Assembly (NCBI GenBank): GCA_940671915.1
Contig: CALNVZ010003426.1
Span: 55,001-119,000, forward strand
DNA length: 64,000 nucleotides
Source of the DNA: Paracentrotus lividus
Taxonomy: Eukaryota > Echinodermata > Echinoidea > Camarodonta > Echinidae
Reading direction: 5' to 3'
Of this stretch, positions 1 through 11,312 are shown piece by piece. Within the stretch, counting starts at the first letter, position 1. Every line of letters starts with the position of its first letter. Position numbers and translations under genes: made by a program. The notes beneath the pieces were generated by a model. It did not search any database, had not been told where the DNA came from, and saw nothing but the letters and a program-made list of their open reading frames with translations.

Positions 1-780
1 AATTAAGGGTTGTTTTACAATCAGGGTATACCGTTAAAAAAGGGCCTTCTGGGCACATAGAGCTATATAGCTACAAGCTATATTGGGCACTGTTAGCGAA
101 ACCTACAAGAGAAAAATAAATAAAAAAAGTCGAAAGGTCAAATTACTGTCTCATTTCATTTTTTTTCCCCAATTTCGAGCATGCGCATCTTTATTATTAG
201 CAATTATTAGGCATTGTTTTGCCAATCAGAATTGATTATTGAAATGAAATTGTTAAAAAAAACCCCCTGAAAACCCTAGAAACTACATTTAATTTGAATT
301 TTTGTGATCATTAACCAAAAATGGGGTGTCAATTCCGTAAAAAAAAAAAAAAAAAATGGTCTCTCCGAATTCGGTATTTTGAAGCATAATAAGACATTAC
401 TCGATTAACAATGTTTTTGTCTGTAAAAACACGTGTGTATGTATATACAATAAGCTTAGAATGTTTACTTTCCCCACAACCACTTACTTTACAGACAGTT
501 CACGTTCCAATGTCATCAAATCGATTTCCGTTAAAAATGTCCCCTCCGAAAAATGAAGCAATTGACTTTACACGTAACATTTTTGAACCCCTAGATATAA
601 ATAGGTGGGTGACCTCATGCCTCACAAATTAAAAGCAATTTCAATTCATTTGTTTAGAACTCATGCACAAAAAAATTTAAGAAGCACAAAACAACTTCTT
701 CTTCTTCTTCTTTTTTTGTTGGTCAAATGAGACAGATTGGTATACCCTGATAGTAAAAAAAAAAGAAAGAAAAACAACGC
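1..780. other. No gene recognised
   Basis: AT-rich sequence with an A run near 338-356 and short pyrimidine tracts (about 700-717). The open frame at 411-632 shows no recognisable motif, codon signal or splice context. I see nothing else supportable here. Confidence 0.5.
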
Positions 781-1140
781 TTAAAGGGAGAGCAAACTGA
801 GCAACACTCTCATTGACTGTGTGTTATAAATAGCTAGTCTCAAAGTATAACTTTTGAGATAACTATTAACAAAACTGTGTAAAATTAACCTACAATTTTA
901 TTTTTTATTGGGAAACTAAAATGTTTTGAGGGGAAAAGTATGTGTTCTGATACTTAGCAACATAATTATCGTGGTTTGAATTCATTGAGAGATGAAAAAT
1001 TGTCTTTTCATTCAAATGGGCCTGAATTATAAGAATACACTATCGGGATGTTGCATTATGGGTTAGAAATCGGGGCAGAATCGAGTAGTTGAGGACTTGA
1101 GATGGTGCTATACAAGGCTGCTATTTCGTACTGGCTTTAA
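781..1140. mobile_element. TTAA-bounded repeat, copy 1
   Basis: About 360 bp beginning TTAAAGGGAGAGC and ending CGTACTGGCTTTAA, so it is bounded by TTAA on both sides. The whole segment is repeated in inverted orientation at 6804-7148 with many substitutions but the same two ends, and one end occurs again at 7451-7500. TTAA is the target duplicated by piggyBac transposases, so a non-autonomous piggyBac-type element is my inference. The two ends match each other only poorly as inverted repeats. Confidence 0.5.
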
Positions 1141-1899
1141 GTAAATCAATTTTGAGTGAATGATTAATCGGCTAAATGCATTTTAGCTTCAAGAAGCTGG
1201 ACCGACCAATACACAGCAAAGCACAATCACATTGCTAAACTTTTACACTGCTCATTAAACTAACAGACTAGCTCGTCAGCGCTTGTATTTAGTAGGCATG
1301 ATGGCATGTAGTAATGTGATGATATAAAGAATGCGCACAGTATAAAGGAAATAAAGATGAAAAAAGAATATTATTAATAAAACTTACCTACGTGAATGGT
1401 CAAAGATTTGCTGCCCAGCTGCAGTCACAGTTATCAAACCTTTTCCGGACAATTTTTAGCTCAAATTATCCCAAAATATATCACACAAGTGAAGGACTGT
1501 ATTACAGTTGTGTTAAAGGGGCAAAATACAGAAGGGGGATTTTACACTGCGAATGTAGCAAGATTATCCTGTAGCTCCTTAACAAATGGCGTTCTCCATA
1601 AAGTTTTACTCACACTTCCAAGGCCGACTGGTATAAAATGAGTAAGCAGGTATATTATTCGCCGACCTGTAGCCTTTCGAATCCTCCCGTCGATCCGACG
1701 GTGTATCAAATGATAGCGGACAAATGCTAATGTACGAAAACGCCCGAAGATGTTATTTTGCGTCTCTTTTCCGTTCTCTCTCCATCTAGTCCTGTCTGTC
1801 TCTCCGCTGTGATCCTCTCTACTCCCCTCTCTCACTTTGTACCTGATTATGATTAGTTGTGTTTTTAATATTGCTTTTTATTCTTCCATCTTTAGAATG
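1141..1899. other. No gene recognised
   Basis: Overlapping short open frames on both strands (1392-1641 plus, 1542-1835 minus) have no recognised domain and no consistent splice sites. I see no repeat shared with the rest of the window. Confidence 0.4.
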
Positions 1900-2867
1900 C
1901 ATATCAATTCTACTCTATGTAAAATGTAAAGTTAACGTATACCAATGTGCGGCATTATATCGTAATTAAACAAGGCGCGTCCATTATCTAGAGGTCAGAC
2001 GCAACGAAGCGACGTTGGAAATACGACTGACAAGCGTAGAAATCTATACAGCTGGCTTCAATAATAAATTAGCTCACAAAAACTCGCTTAAGAAGACTTC
2101 CCTGCAGCTGGAATGGTATTATCCGTTCGGTTCAGCAACCTACTCGTACATGGAGATGAAAGAAATAATGAACTTTTATCATGTTGTTAGTTAATAGATT
2201 CTCCAGACCAGATGGAGGAAAAACACATTTGGGCAAGCTTATAACATTATTGTGATGAAGTTGTAATCAGAATCTTTATTTCACATAGATTGATGTTCCA
2301 AACGATTATTGATATAAGTATAGTGATCTTGTCACCTCTTGCGAAGACGCCGTCCAATGCGATATGCATGTGATATGCGGAAATATCGACCCATCGAGTA
2401 AAGATTCTATTGTGATAATGTTGAAAGTGACAGGACTTTTTCTTAACCAATCGAAATGAATTTACCATCTCTGGAAAGGTGAGAATTCAAGCTTTTAAAA
2501 ACGGCTTGATCATTAAGCTGTAATATAATTATGCGTTATCCAGGAAGATAATTATGTGGCGTATGAGCTATTTTGAGAGCAAAATTGGCCATATTGTACG
2601 GGAATTTGATCTGATTAGGATTTCGAATTGACACAAGTGACAGGACTTTTTTTCCCATTGCAGTAAGTTATTCCTATTTTTGAAAAAAAAAAAGACTCTT
2701 AGCGTACTTATTCAAGTTGATCATTTCTTTGAAAAGGTAGTTGCTCGCCATAATTCAAAAAAACAAAGTGAAAAAACTGTGCAAAATACAAAATGTCTAT
2801 GCAGCGTTTGATTTGCGTAGAGTGATAGCGCCCTCTTCCTCTTAAGTTTACAACTAAAATTGATATG
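1900..2867. mobile_element. ~970 bp CATATC-ended element, copy A
   Basis: One of three copies (others 37072-38047 and 45350-46319). It starts CATATCAATTCTA and ends with the near-inverse ATTGATATG, giving short terminal inverted repeats that continue imperfectly for about 20 bases. No open frame of useful length lies inside, so it is a non-autonomous DNA element. Copies A and C are nearly identical; B is more diverged. Two copies sit in a larger repeat whose uninterrupted versions are also in the window, which fixes the ends. Confidence 0.75.
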
Positions 2868-2869
2868 CA

Positions 2870-3048
2870 CCCCTTATCTCTATCTCTCTCTCATTCTGAG
2901 TTATCTCTTTCCATCTCCCTCTCTCTGTTTTTCTCTCTATCACATCATTGCGTATAAAACTTTGCGTATGGTGTACTGGGCATGTTGGGGAGGTGTGTTA
3001 GTGCGCGTATGTGACGGTGTGGAAAATTGAGTGGAAATGCGAGAGAGT

Positions 3049-3079
<31 letters not shown>

Positions 3080-3119
3080 GTGTGGTCGTTAGAGAAAGGG
3101 TGTGTGGGTGCATGTGTGT

Positions 3120-3168
<49 letters not shown>

Positions 3169-3400
3169 CTCCCTCTTTCTCTCTTTCAGTACTTATTTAT
3201 TTTTATTTTTTATTTATTTATTTATTTATTTATTATTTTATTTATTTTTTTTTTTTGGGGGGTCTGATAATATTTGATTGTTTTACGAAGGGTAATTTTG
3301 TCTAGATATCTTAAAAATGTTTTCTAATGTTTTGCATTTCTAGGTCCCTCCTCGCTCCCCCACTTTTTCCCACCTCTCTCTCTCTCTCTCTCTCTCTTCT
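2870..3400. repeat. Compound microsatellites
   Basis: A run of simple repeats: CT-rich at about 2878-2940, (TG)n at about 3050-3080 and 3117-3167, (TTTA)n with a T tract at about 3190-3255 that ends in a short G run, and (CT)n at about 3377-3397. Cys/Val-rich open frames here are translations of (TG)n, not genes. Confidence 0.9.
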
Positions 3401-4105
3401 TTACTTATTTAAGCTATGTACTATCTGCCTGTTCATGTACATCACCGTTTCTTTGTCTTTTAATGCCTAATGGCCATGTTTTAAAAAACACGATAAATAT
3501 AACCTATTTTAATTGTCTAAGCTCAATATGCTAAATAAAAAATATAAAGAAATCATCTTTCCCCCCTCCGAGCCATGAAATGAGCTGTCAGTAGACATTA
3601 TCATCTCCGTACGTCAACATGGAACAAGAGCGTTGTACTCTTGTTATTTGACACACTTCACATGGGTGACATAGATGACATTGGTACGGATTATTGTGTC
3701 ATCAATCACATAAACGGTTCAATACCTCGGATCATATATTTCAATTCCATCAAGAGAACAGTCCGATACTTGTGATTTTTCCATAATAAAGGATACCACA
3801 TTATGAAGGAAGATTAATATTAGAACATCGTAATGCTTTTAGTCCATCGACATTCATGTCACTAGCGGTAATAAAAACCAACATATTTCTCAGACTATTC
3901 GAAATCTTATAAAATATCTTGAGTATTAGATTAAACTAATTCGATCAAACTAATTCACATTTTCTTAGAATCGGTGTGGGCCTACTTTGAATCGGGTTTT
4001 AAAAAATCAAATGAAATTGTGTCATTTATAAACGTAAAGATGATAATAGGACAGTTTATTAAATCTGCATATCATTTCAGCTAACATTTTAAATCTGGTA
4101 TGCCA
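3401..4105. other. No gene recognised
   Basis: AT-rich unique-looking sequence. I see no coding pattern, RNA gene or repeat shared with other parts of the window. Confidence 0.4.
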
Positions 4106-4315
4106 CAGTCACACAGACACTTACGTTGAATTACGCCCGGTGTTGAGTCCAAAACTTCCTCTTTTTTCCCTGCGAATCCCCACGTTTGCCTTCCAGTCAT
4201 AGTCAGCGGTGGAAATAGTGATAGTTCGTTTATCCAATAAAACAAAGAAATGCATAAGAGATGATAGAACAGAAGATGAAATAAGGGTAACTAAACGTAA
4301 GTGTCTATGTGGCTG
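4106..4315. mobile_element. CAGTCACACAGACAC inverted-repeat element, copy A
   Basis: Short non-autonomous element (210 bp) with terminal inverted repeats: it opens CAGTCACACAGACACTTACG and closes with the inverse CGTAAGTGTCTATGTGGCTG. Two more copies lie in SULT introns (about 15568-15722, left end missing, and 56891-57115, complete). The interior is shared by all copies, including a short stretch around CATAGTCAGC. Superfamily not assigned. Confidence 0.75.
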
Positions 4316-4355
4316 TCAAATGTGGCTAAATCAAATGTACGCTGGTACATAATTA

Positions 4356-4786
4356 TACACTGTTAGAAAAAAATAGACAAGTTGTTTAAAATCTTAAACA
4401 ACTGCGTGTTAACCGCTGAATCGCACAGCGTTGTTTAAAAAATAATTAAAAATAAAAATCGAATTCACGACCTTTCGATTATAAGGCAGACACTCTAGCC
4501 ACTGAGCCAACACAATCTGAACATACACTTAATTAATGTGTGAGGCATAAGTCCTTCACAATGATTGAAAAGTTGCGCAGATTTACCTTGCATGTAACGA
4601 GTGATGCGATTAGCTCATGACTATCACGTGACATTTGCATCGGCCTGTTTAAACAAAAACCTGTTTAATACAGTGTAAGATGTCTTTAAACAGGTCTTGT
4701 TTAAGGCTATAAAACCTCGCTGTATAAACTTTTAAACCAACATTTTTTTAAACAGCGAAATTTTTAAACCGCGTTCTAACAGCGTA
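4356..4786. mobile_element. TACACTG-ended element with GTTTAAAC-type subterminal repeats
   Basis: Ends TACACTGTTAGAA and TTCTAACAGCGTA form a terminal inverted repeat, with TA at both outer edges as in Tc1/mariner-like insertion. Both flanks of the interior carry repeated TTGTTTAAA / TTTAAACAA motifs in both orientations. A tRNA-like segment sits in the middle (see the next entry). It belongs with two other TACACTG-ended elements in this window whose subterminal repeats are unrelated. Confidence 0.65.
4453..4513 (-). repeat. tRNA-like (SINE-type) segment
   Basis: On the minus strand an A-box-like TGGCTCAGTGGC (4498-4509) is followed at normal tRNA spacing by a B-box-like GAATTCGATTT (4456-4466), then by AT-rich sequence. 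The anticodon-arm bases do not pair well and there is no closed acceptor stem, so this looks like a tRNA-derived retroposon head or a captured tRNA pseudogene rather than a working tRNA gene. Confidence 0.5.
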
Positions 4787-6094
4787 GGCTTCCAGATGTC
4801 GGAGCTAAAGCGCAGCCGGGGTATTAATACCACATCTCTTTTGACGTTCATACAGGCGTGGTTACATTTCTTGCAATGAGATATGCAATATAAAAGACCA
4901 GAATTATGATTATTATTTTTATTGAATTTATACAATACATAAATAAATATAAAACAATTTATAGTAAACAAGTAAGCATGAAAGTAGAAAACTTCAAACC
5001 AAATTTCGATTAAAGGTATGGGGTTCAGTTCTAAGGCCTAATCAAAATATAAAAAACAAACAAATAAACCAAAAAAACGTCGTATCGTCATGAGATTTCG
5101 AACACTTCTGACCCAAATAACAACGGTTTGTCGTTTATAAAAATGCATTTCGATAGACTTTTTAAAAAGTCAAAGAACTTTTTACTAAAAACTAAGTGAT
5201 GTGGTGCCAATTTACCCTACGCACAATGCTAGAGAAGCATTCTCCACAATCACAAAGCATCAGAGGTGAGTGACATGCATTTGAGCTACATGATGTACTT
5301 TTACGACTCTTCTTGACACAATCTTTAGAGCTTACACGTAGCTTGAAATTTGGACAATTGCGTACATTTTAGGTAGTAACATGTATTCTAGGCAAGTGAC
5401 AGAAATAACCAAGGTATAGGAGTCCACCATGCGGCTCCATCCAAACACCCTTTCTAGTGAATAACCTTATTTAATTCACCCGGCCAGACTGTCTCTAAAG
5501 TTACAAGACATCAACGTGCATCGAGGATACGATCCAAACAATCCACACCTACTACCTGCCACAGGTGGCGCTTGTCTACTGCTCCGAAAAGTAATGGTCG
5601 CCTGAGCCTAATTATGGACCCCATAGGGGTATGTGTTAAAAATGAAAAGGAAAAAAAAGAAGAAATCTTCCCAAATAAATGTTTATAATGAGAATATTCA
5701 AACTGCAAGTAGGTAGTAATGTTATGTTTATCTCATCAAAATATGAAGTGACATTCTTCAGCTCATTTTTTCTCAAATCAGCCTGGAATGAGACTATACC
5801 AGATTTTAATGACATCACGACTTCCGGTTTCTGGTTCTTACACCTTGAAATAAGGTCTTCATAAAATTCTACTGAGCCCCATTGTAGCTCTGAAAAGGGA
5901 CTCATCTGAAGCACTAATGATTCTTCTTTATAAAAATATATAAGACTTAGTTCCAATAACTATTATTAATTTTATATGAATTATTTTCCAAACCACTACA
6001 TCATCATTGATACGCGGTCGGGGTATTTCCCGGATTTGATTATGCTAATTAGTGTAATGCGACCTCATGACACAGAGTAAGCAATTTATGTCAT
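4787..6094. other. No gene recognised
   Basis: Unique-looking sequence. The longest open frame (minus strand 5636-5956, 106 codons) has mixed composition and no domain I recognise; it could be an exon or chance. There is no shared repeat. Confidence 0.35.
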
Positions 6095-6220
6095 CAGGGG
6101 GCGTTTCATGAAAGGACTTGTCGGAGTTTTATCCGTCAAATTTGCTCTCAACAAATCAGATGCAAGCATTTCAGTAGTTTATAACAGTTGTCAGTGAGAA
6201 TCAAGGAATATGCTCCCCAG
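6095..6220. mobile_element. CTGGGG-ended palindromic element, copy 1 (flipped middle)
   Basis: Shares the outer GGACTTGTCGGA arm and the CTCCCCAG end with copies at 24691-24833 and 48899-49041. Its central ~60 bp is inverted relative to those two copies (AGATGCAAGCATTTCAGTAG here, CTACTGAAATGCTTGCATCT there). The right arm is decayed. Confidence 0.65.
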
Positions 6221-6803
6221 TTGTGGGAATGTAGTCAACAACAGAGGGATAACTTTAGATGTAGCAAGAAATATACAAAAAAAGTTGAAACTAAGAGGTT
6301 GCGATATTTCATGTAATATCAAAGAGGATATCCGCGGTCATTACTATTATGTTAATTAATGGAAAACATATAAAATCTTCCTTTACAATCATCAATGATA
6401 AAAGGGGATACTACTTCAATTAAGCCACCCCTACAATATATTAAAACAGGGGGGGGGGGAAAGAAAATATTTTGAAAAAGTTATTTATTTATTCATCTAT
6501 TTGTTTAGCTATTTACTTTGGGGGATAGATGGCGTATTGTATCTAAAATAGTAAATTCGGAAGAACCTTTTTACAAGCATACTGACATTATGAAGAACAG
6601 CAACATTGAATTTTAAAAACTCAGTGCTAAACAAGTGTAGGCTTATCATGCCTTTTGTTGACGAATCGAATAATGTTGCACATATTTTCATTAAGCTGCC
6701 TGGACGGCCTTAATTCTTTAGGTACAATCATACATCATCCACCCATGCAACATTTCAATCTCGGTTGGAATGAAAGAAAAAATGGACCTCTCGATTGCGT
6801 GTA

Positions 6804-7148
6804 TTAAAGCCAGTACGAACCAGCAGCCTTGTATAGCACCACCTCCAATCCTCAACTACTCAATTCTGCCCTGATTCCTAACCCATAAGACAACATCCTG
6901 GCAGTGCAGTCTTAAAATGCAGGCCCATTAGAATGATAAAACATTTTTTCACTACTCAATAAAGTCAAATTGTAACAAATATGTAACTTAATAGCAAAAC
7001 ATTTACTTTTCCCCTCAAAATATTTTTGTTTCTCAATATTACATTGTAGGTTATTTTATACACTGTATTGTTAAAAGTTAACTCAAAGGGTATATTTCAA
7101 GACTAGGTATAGTCAATGAGAGTGTTGCTCAGTTCGGTCTCGCTTTAA
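6804..7148. mobile_element. TTAA-bounded repeat, copy 2 (inverted)
   Basis: Inverse orientation of 781-1140, beginning TTAAAGCCAGTACGAA and ending in CGCTTTAA. Substantially diverged, so an old insertion. A third partial end (about 50 bp) is at 7451-7500. Confidence 0.55.
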
Positions 7149-7500
7149 ATAGTTTACTTTCCTAAATGAAAAACACATAAAATTTGTATTATGTTCAATG
7201 TTGCACTGATCCTTATTTTGTGTGTTTTCTGAATTATTGCTGCGACAAATTTCTGTACTGCTATTCCTTGACGTGTCATTTGAGAAAAAATAAAAATAAA
7301 AAAAATCAGTAAATCATTGCTCATGACGGCTGACCTTTGAGATCGCGTATGTTTGTATGACAGAATTTCTTCTTTTTATAGGAATCGCCTTCTTGCAAGA
7401 ATGATCAGTGACCTTTGTGGATTCATGGATCGTTTATGTTGCATCTCCATTTAAAGCCAGCACGAACTAGCAGCCTTGTATATCACCACCTCAAGTCCTT

Positions 7501-8281
7501 GTATTTTTTTATTTCTATTTCCAGCAACAGGAATTAAATATTCTACATTGTACATTATATATCAATGAAGCATAAAAATGTAGCAAAAAAATAAAAAATA
7601 AAATAAAATAAAAACAGTTAATAAATAAGTGCAACAGGCATGAAATAAAAAAGTTAGTGAGGGGGGGGGGACTGCTAAAAACCAAAGCTTGTCATATTGG
7701 CAAAACAATAATATTGGAACACAGTAATGAACCCATCAAAATAATGGTGACTAATGCATTATTGATTAACTTTCACACTGTACACTAAGGAATAAATAAT
7801 TATAAACATGTTGGGTTTCTAGTTTACTCCCCCATGATATTATACAGGCTTGCTATTGAGCTTGATTTCAAGTCCGATCCTTTATATCTAATGAAAAAAT
7901 AGAGTTTTGATAACTTGCTATCAAATACGATCACTTGAAGGCATTCATTAAAAGGGTGACCAGTGCATTGCCTACTTCAAACTGTACAGGGGAAATATAA
8001 ATATGTATTTCTTATTTATTTTGATACATCATTATATCATTTAAAAAATGCGGTTGTAATGCTTTTCCATTCCAAACATATCTTTGTAATAAATGGCTTC
8101 CCATAACTTATGATTTCTTAAATGATATATCTCATTTTGTTATTACGTCAATTTGGATTAGACATAACTATTTTGGCAAATAAAAATTACATGGCTAAAA
8201 ACACCCCAACAGATTTTTTAAATGTACAAATTAATTGTAAATTTGATAAGGCAAATATTTTCTCCCTCCTCTACGTTCTGC
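7501..8281. other. No gene recognised
   Basis: AT-rich sequence with A-rich tracts near 7585-7615 and a short G run near 7661-7670. No coding or repeat signal beyond that. Confidence 0.4.
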
Positions 8282-8299
8282 TACACTGAAAACCTAACC

Positions 8300-8500
8300 T
8301 CGTCCGTCAATGGACCGACTAGCTTTAAAGCTAGTCGGTCAAGATGGACTAGTTTTAAAGCTAGTCTGTCATGTTAGTCCGTCGAGACGGACTAGCATAC
8401 AACTGAATCTACATCTCTCAACTTGACGGACGAGCTTTAAAGCTCGTCCGTCTAGCTTGATGCTAGTCCGTCGACGTGACCGACTGACTAGCTTTTGATA
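8300..8500. repeat. Left subterminal palindrome array
   Basis: Repeated units of the type GACTAGCTTTAAAGCTAGTC, each nearly its own reverse complement, separated by a few bases. The first unit is a perfect palindrome near 8314-8341. Matches the larger array at the other end of the same element. Confidence 0.85.
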
Positions 8501-8559
8501 CAAATAGTTGCAATGTCGTTTCAATTTACCTTCTCTATTTATTCTGTTTCCGGGCATAA

Positions 8560-9250
8560 TCAAGTTGATACATTCTGAAACAAAGGTTGTTTTGGCTTGA
8601 CAATCTAATAGCTTACGAGACATAACATCTATCATGACAAGCATGACAAGTATGCAATTCACGAATACCGGTAGATTCCAAATATTGTTCTCCATTCTTC
8701 AATTACAGGCGCAAGGCTAATTGAATACCTTGTTACTATAATAATAATAATAATATACAGCATTTATAATGCGCCGACTATCTAGTTGCCTATTCAGTGG
8801 CGCAGCTTATATTATTACCCGGCTATAGCCATAGCTGCCCTTTATTTGATAATAAAGAGCGCTTAGTCATCGAGGAATTTCTTCCTACCGGTACCCATTT
8901 ACCTTACTTGGGTCAAGTCTGGCAATAATATAGAACTCAAGAACCCGGTATTTTCTTACAGATTGCTGGTAAATGCCCGGCTTAGCAACAACAATGAATA
9001 GAAGTTGGATACAATCAACATTCTCAAACAAAGGTTGTTTTGGCTTGACAATCTGAGAGCAATACGATAGCCGAAATAACATCAATCGTGAATATTATGC
9101 CATTCACGAGTAGGTTAGAAATATTTTTCAATTCTTTAATTACAGGCTAATTGAATACTTCGTTACTATAGAACCCATGAACCGTCTATTCTTATAGATT
9201 GCTGGTGAATGCCCGGCTTAGCAACAGCAGTGAATAGAAGGTGGTACAAT
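8560..9250. repeat. Diverged direct repeats inside the element
   Basis: A unit containing AAAGGTTGTTTTGGCTTGAC and a following GCTAATTGAATAC block occurs at about 8560-8738 and 8935-9170, with a partial third copy to about 9250 (TTGCTGGTGAATGCCCGGCT). Between the first two lies an (AAT)n stretch with GCATTTATAATGCGCC, resembling the 3' end of a LINE or SINE in minus orientation (about 8739-8850). Confidence 0.65.
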
Positions 9251-9657
9251 TGGTTGAATAACATGCGCATTGCGAAAAGGACATCACTATTAGTTGCATT
9301 ATCTGTATGTGAATTCCATTTAATGAGCAAACTGTACAGACGCACACTTGATATACCCCGTAAAGCTTAAGATTTTGATTATAATGGCGATCTCCTTCCT
9401 GTGACATGACTGTGTGAGTACTCTTTTTAAATTCCTTATGTTTCGGTTCACAGATCAATGCTATAATCACCAACGCGAAAAATTATGTCTTAATTGCCAA
9501 ATCAATTTATAAATTGTGTGTATTTACAACGATAGTAACAATCACATTAAATTATGAAAATTGAAATGTAATTCTAATAATAAATATAGGCGCCACTTTT
9601 CTTTTAGATTACTTGTATCTGTAAGAAAAGAATATTGGATTAGAGGCTCGACTTTAA

Positions 9658-10345
9658 GGGGGCCGTCACACTGAGGTCGTTCTATAACGTTCTTGCCCGT
9701 TTTTGCCCGTTTTTGAAAAAAATGCTGAACGGGCTTTGGTCGGGTTGAAACTTATAACTTTGAAAAATAATTTCTTGAATACGATGCTAGGCAGTTCATA
9801 AATAGTTCTCGTTACGTCAATTCCGTCTTTATCGCGTCCGCAATACGTTGTTATCCAGTTCAGAACGAGTAAACTGCTCGTTCACTCGAAACCGTTCGTA
9901 GCACGTCCAAACGGTCACTAAAAGTGCCTATGCGCAGCATGATAAAAGTTAGGTACCACGTTCGTAGTACGTCCTTCTCGTTCAGAGTAAGTCCTACCCG
10001 TTTAAGGAACGTTGTCACTACGTTTAATTTTAGAACTTGAATAATTAATATACAATGCTCGTTTGTATGACGTCCTAGCACATCTTTAGAACGATTTAAG
10101 TACGGCAATTTCGTTTGTAGTACGTCCATCTCGTTTCAGGTACGTTGCCACCCCGTTAAATTTTAGGACGAGATGGGCGCCCGATTTTTTTGAACACTTT
10201 TTTGGAAATCCGACCGAGCTAGTCCATGAAGTTCGCAAACAGATCGTAAGAAGTATTTACTACGTCCACTCAGTTTACACACAGACTATGCCCGTTCGGC
10301 AAAATTTGCAAGGACGTAGTAGGAACGAGCTCAGTGTGACGGGGG
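9658..10345. mobile_element. Inverted-repeat element with CGTCACACTGAG ends
   Basis: Left end GGGGGCCGTCACACTGAGGT and right end CTCAGTGTGACGGGGG are inverted repeats of roughly 25 bp. The interior is unusually rich in ACGTTC/CGTTC/GTACGTCC motifs in both orientations. No open frame with recognised domains. It sits inside the 8282-11324 element. Confidence 0.65.
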
Positions 10346-10722
10346 TATAAGGTTTTTGAAGTGGCTCTCAAGGCCAAGTGTATACGTCGAAAATGCAAAA
10401 GCAGGTAGGCCTACAACAAAAAGTCATGATGATGCAAGCCATGGCGGCGACCCCTGGGCCCCGTGCCCCCATTATTTGATAATTGCCATAATGTTAACTA
10501 ATTGTGCCTCCTGTATTAATTCCTGTCTTCTGATTTACATCATCATAATAAAATGTTTTGTTTTGTTTTTTTTTGTTTTTTTTTTGTTTGTTTGTTTGTT
10601 TGTTTGTTTTTTTTGGGGGGGGGGCTCAAATTCTTGTGACAAAATGCATGTTTTTAATCGTATCTTTATAATGTCTTCTAATATCGTCTGTTGGGAGCCA
10701 TAAGGGCGTTAATGCATCTTAT

Positions 10723-10807
10723 AGATGTTCCGTTGAGAGCCAGAAGGGCGCTATTACTGTACAAAGTCAATGGTATTAGCGCCCTTCTGGCTCCAAACGG
10801 AACATCT
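10723..10807. repeat. Strong hairpin
   Basis: Two arms of about 35 bases (AGATGTTCCGTTGAGAGCCA... and its near-exact inverse ending AACGGAACATCT) separated by a loop of roughly 17 bases. Additional partial copies of the arm core AGCGCCCTTCTGGCTCC (or its inverse) flank it at about 10691-10710 and 10818-10837. Confidence 0.8.
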
Positions 10808-10888
10808 TTGATCTGCAATAGCGCCCTTCTGGCTCCAAGCCGACGATATTTCAGATTTGACGTCTCTGACCAGTGGTGAAGCCATATT

Positions 10889-11312
10889 AACCTCGTCCGC
10901 CATGCTAGTCTGTCAAGACAGCAGCAAGAACATCGCGGCAGAAAAGCGCGACGGACTAGCTTTCACACCATGACCGACTAGCTGTAAAGCTAGTCCTGCT
11001 CAAAAGCTCGTCAGTCTGGGCATCACTACGACTAGCTTTTATGCTAGCCCGTCAAACTAGTCGGTCACGACGGACGAGCTTTAAAATTAGTCTGTTGTGA
11101 CCGACTAGCTTTAAAGCTAGTCTGTCATGACGGACTAACTTGATGGACTAGCTTTCAAGCTAGTCCGTAGAGACGGACGAGTTTTAAAGCTAGTCCGTAA
11201 TAACCGGGTTGTGTTGAAGGAAAGCTAGTCCGTCGTGACCGACTAGTTTTAAAGCTAGTCAGTCTGGGCATCACTACGACTAGCTTTAAAGCTAGTCGGT
11301 CTACCCGTTTAG
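10889..11312. repeat. Right subterminal palindrome array
   Basis: About 420 bp of AGCTTTAAAGCTAGTC-type units alternating with CCGTC/GGTC spacers, many forming perfect short palindromes. Twice the length of the left array of the same element. Confidence 0.85.

Noticed and set aside
1392-1835. Pair of overlapping opposite-strand frames as a small gene
   Set aside because: No domain, no conserved splice pattern, and composition typical of non-coding sequence.
3011-3305. Cys/Val-rich small protein frames
   Set aside because: Translation of (TG)n and (TTTA)n.
4453-4513. Functional tRNA gene
   Set aside because: A and B boxes are recognisable, but the arms do not pair into a proper cloverleaf.
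5636-5956. 106-codon minus-strand frame as an exon
   Set aside because: No recognisable motif and no supporting neighbours; left undecided rather than called.
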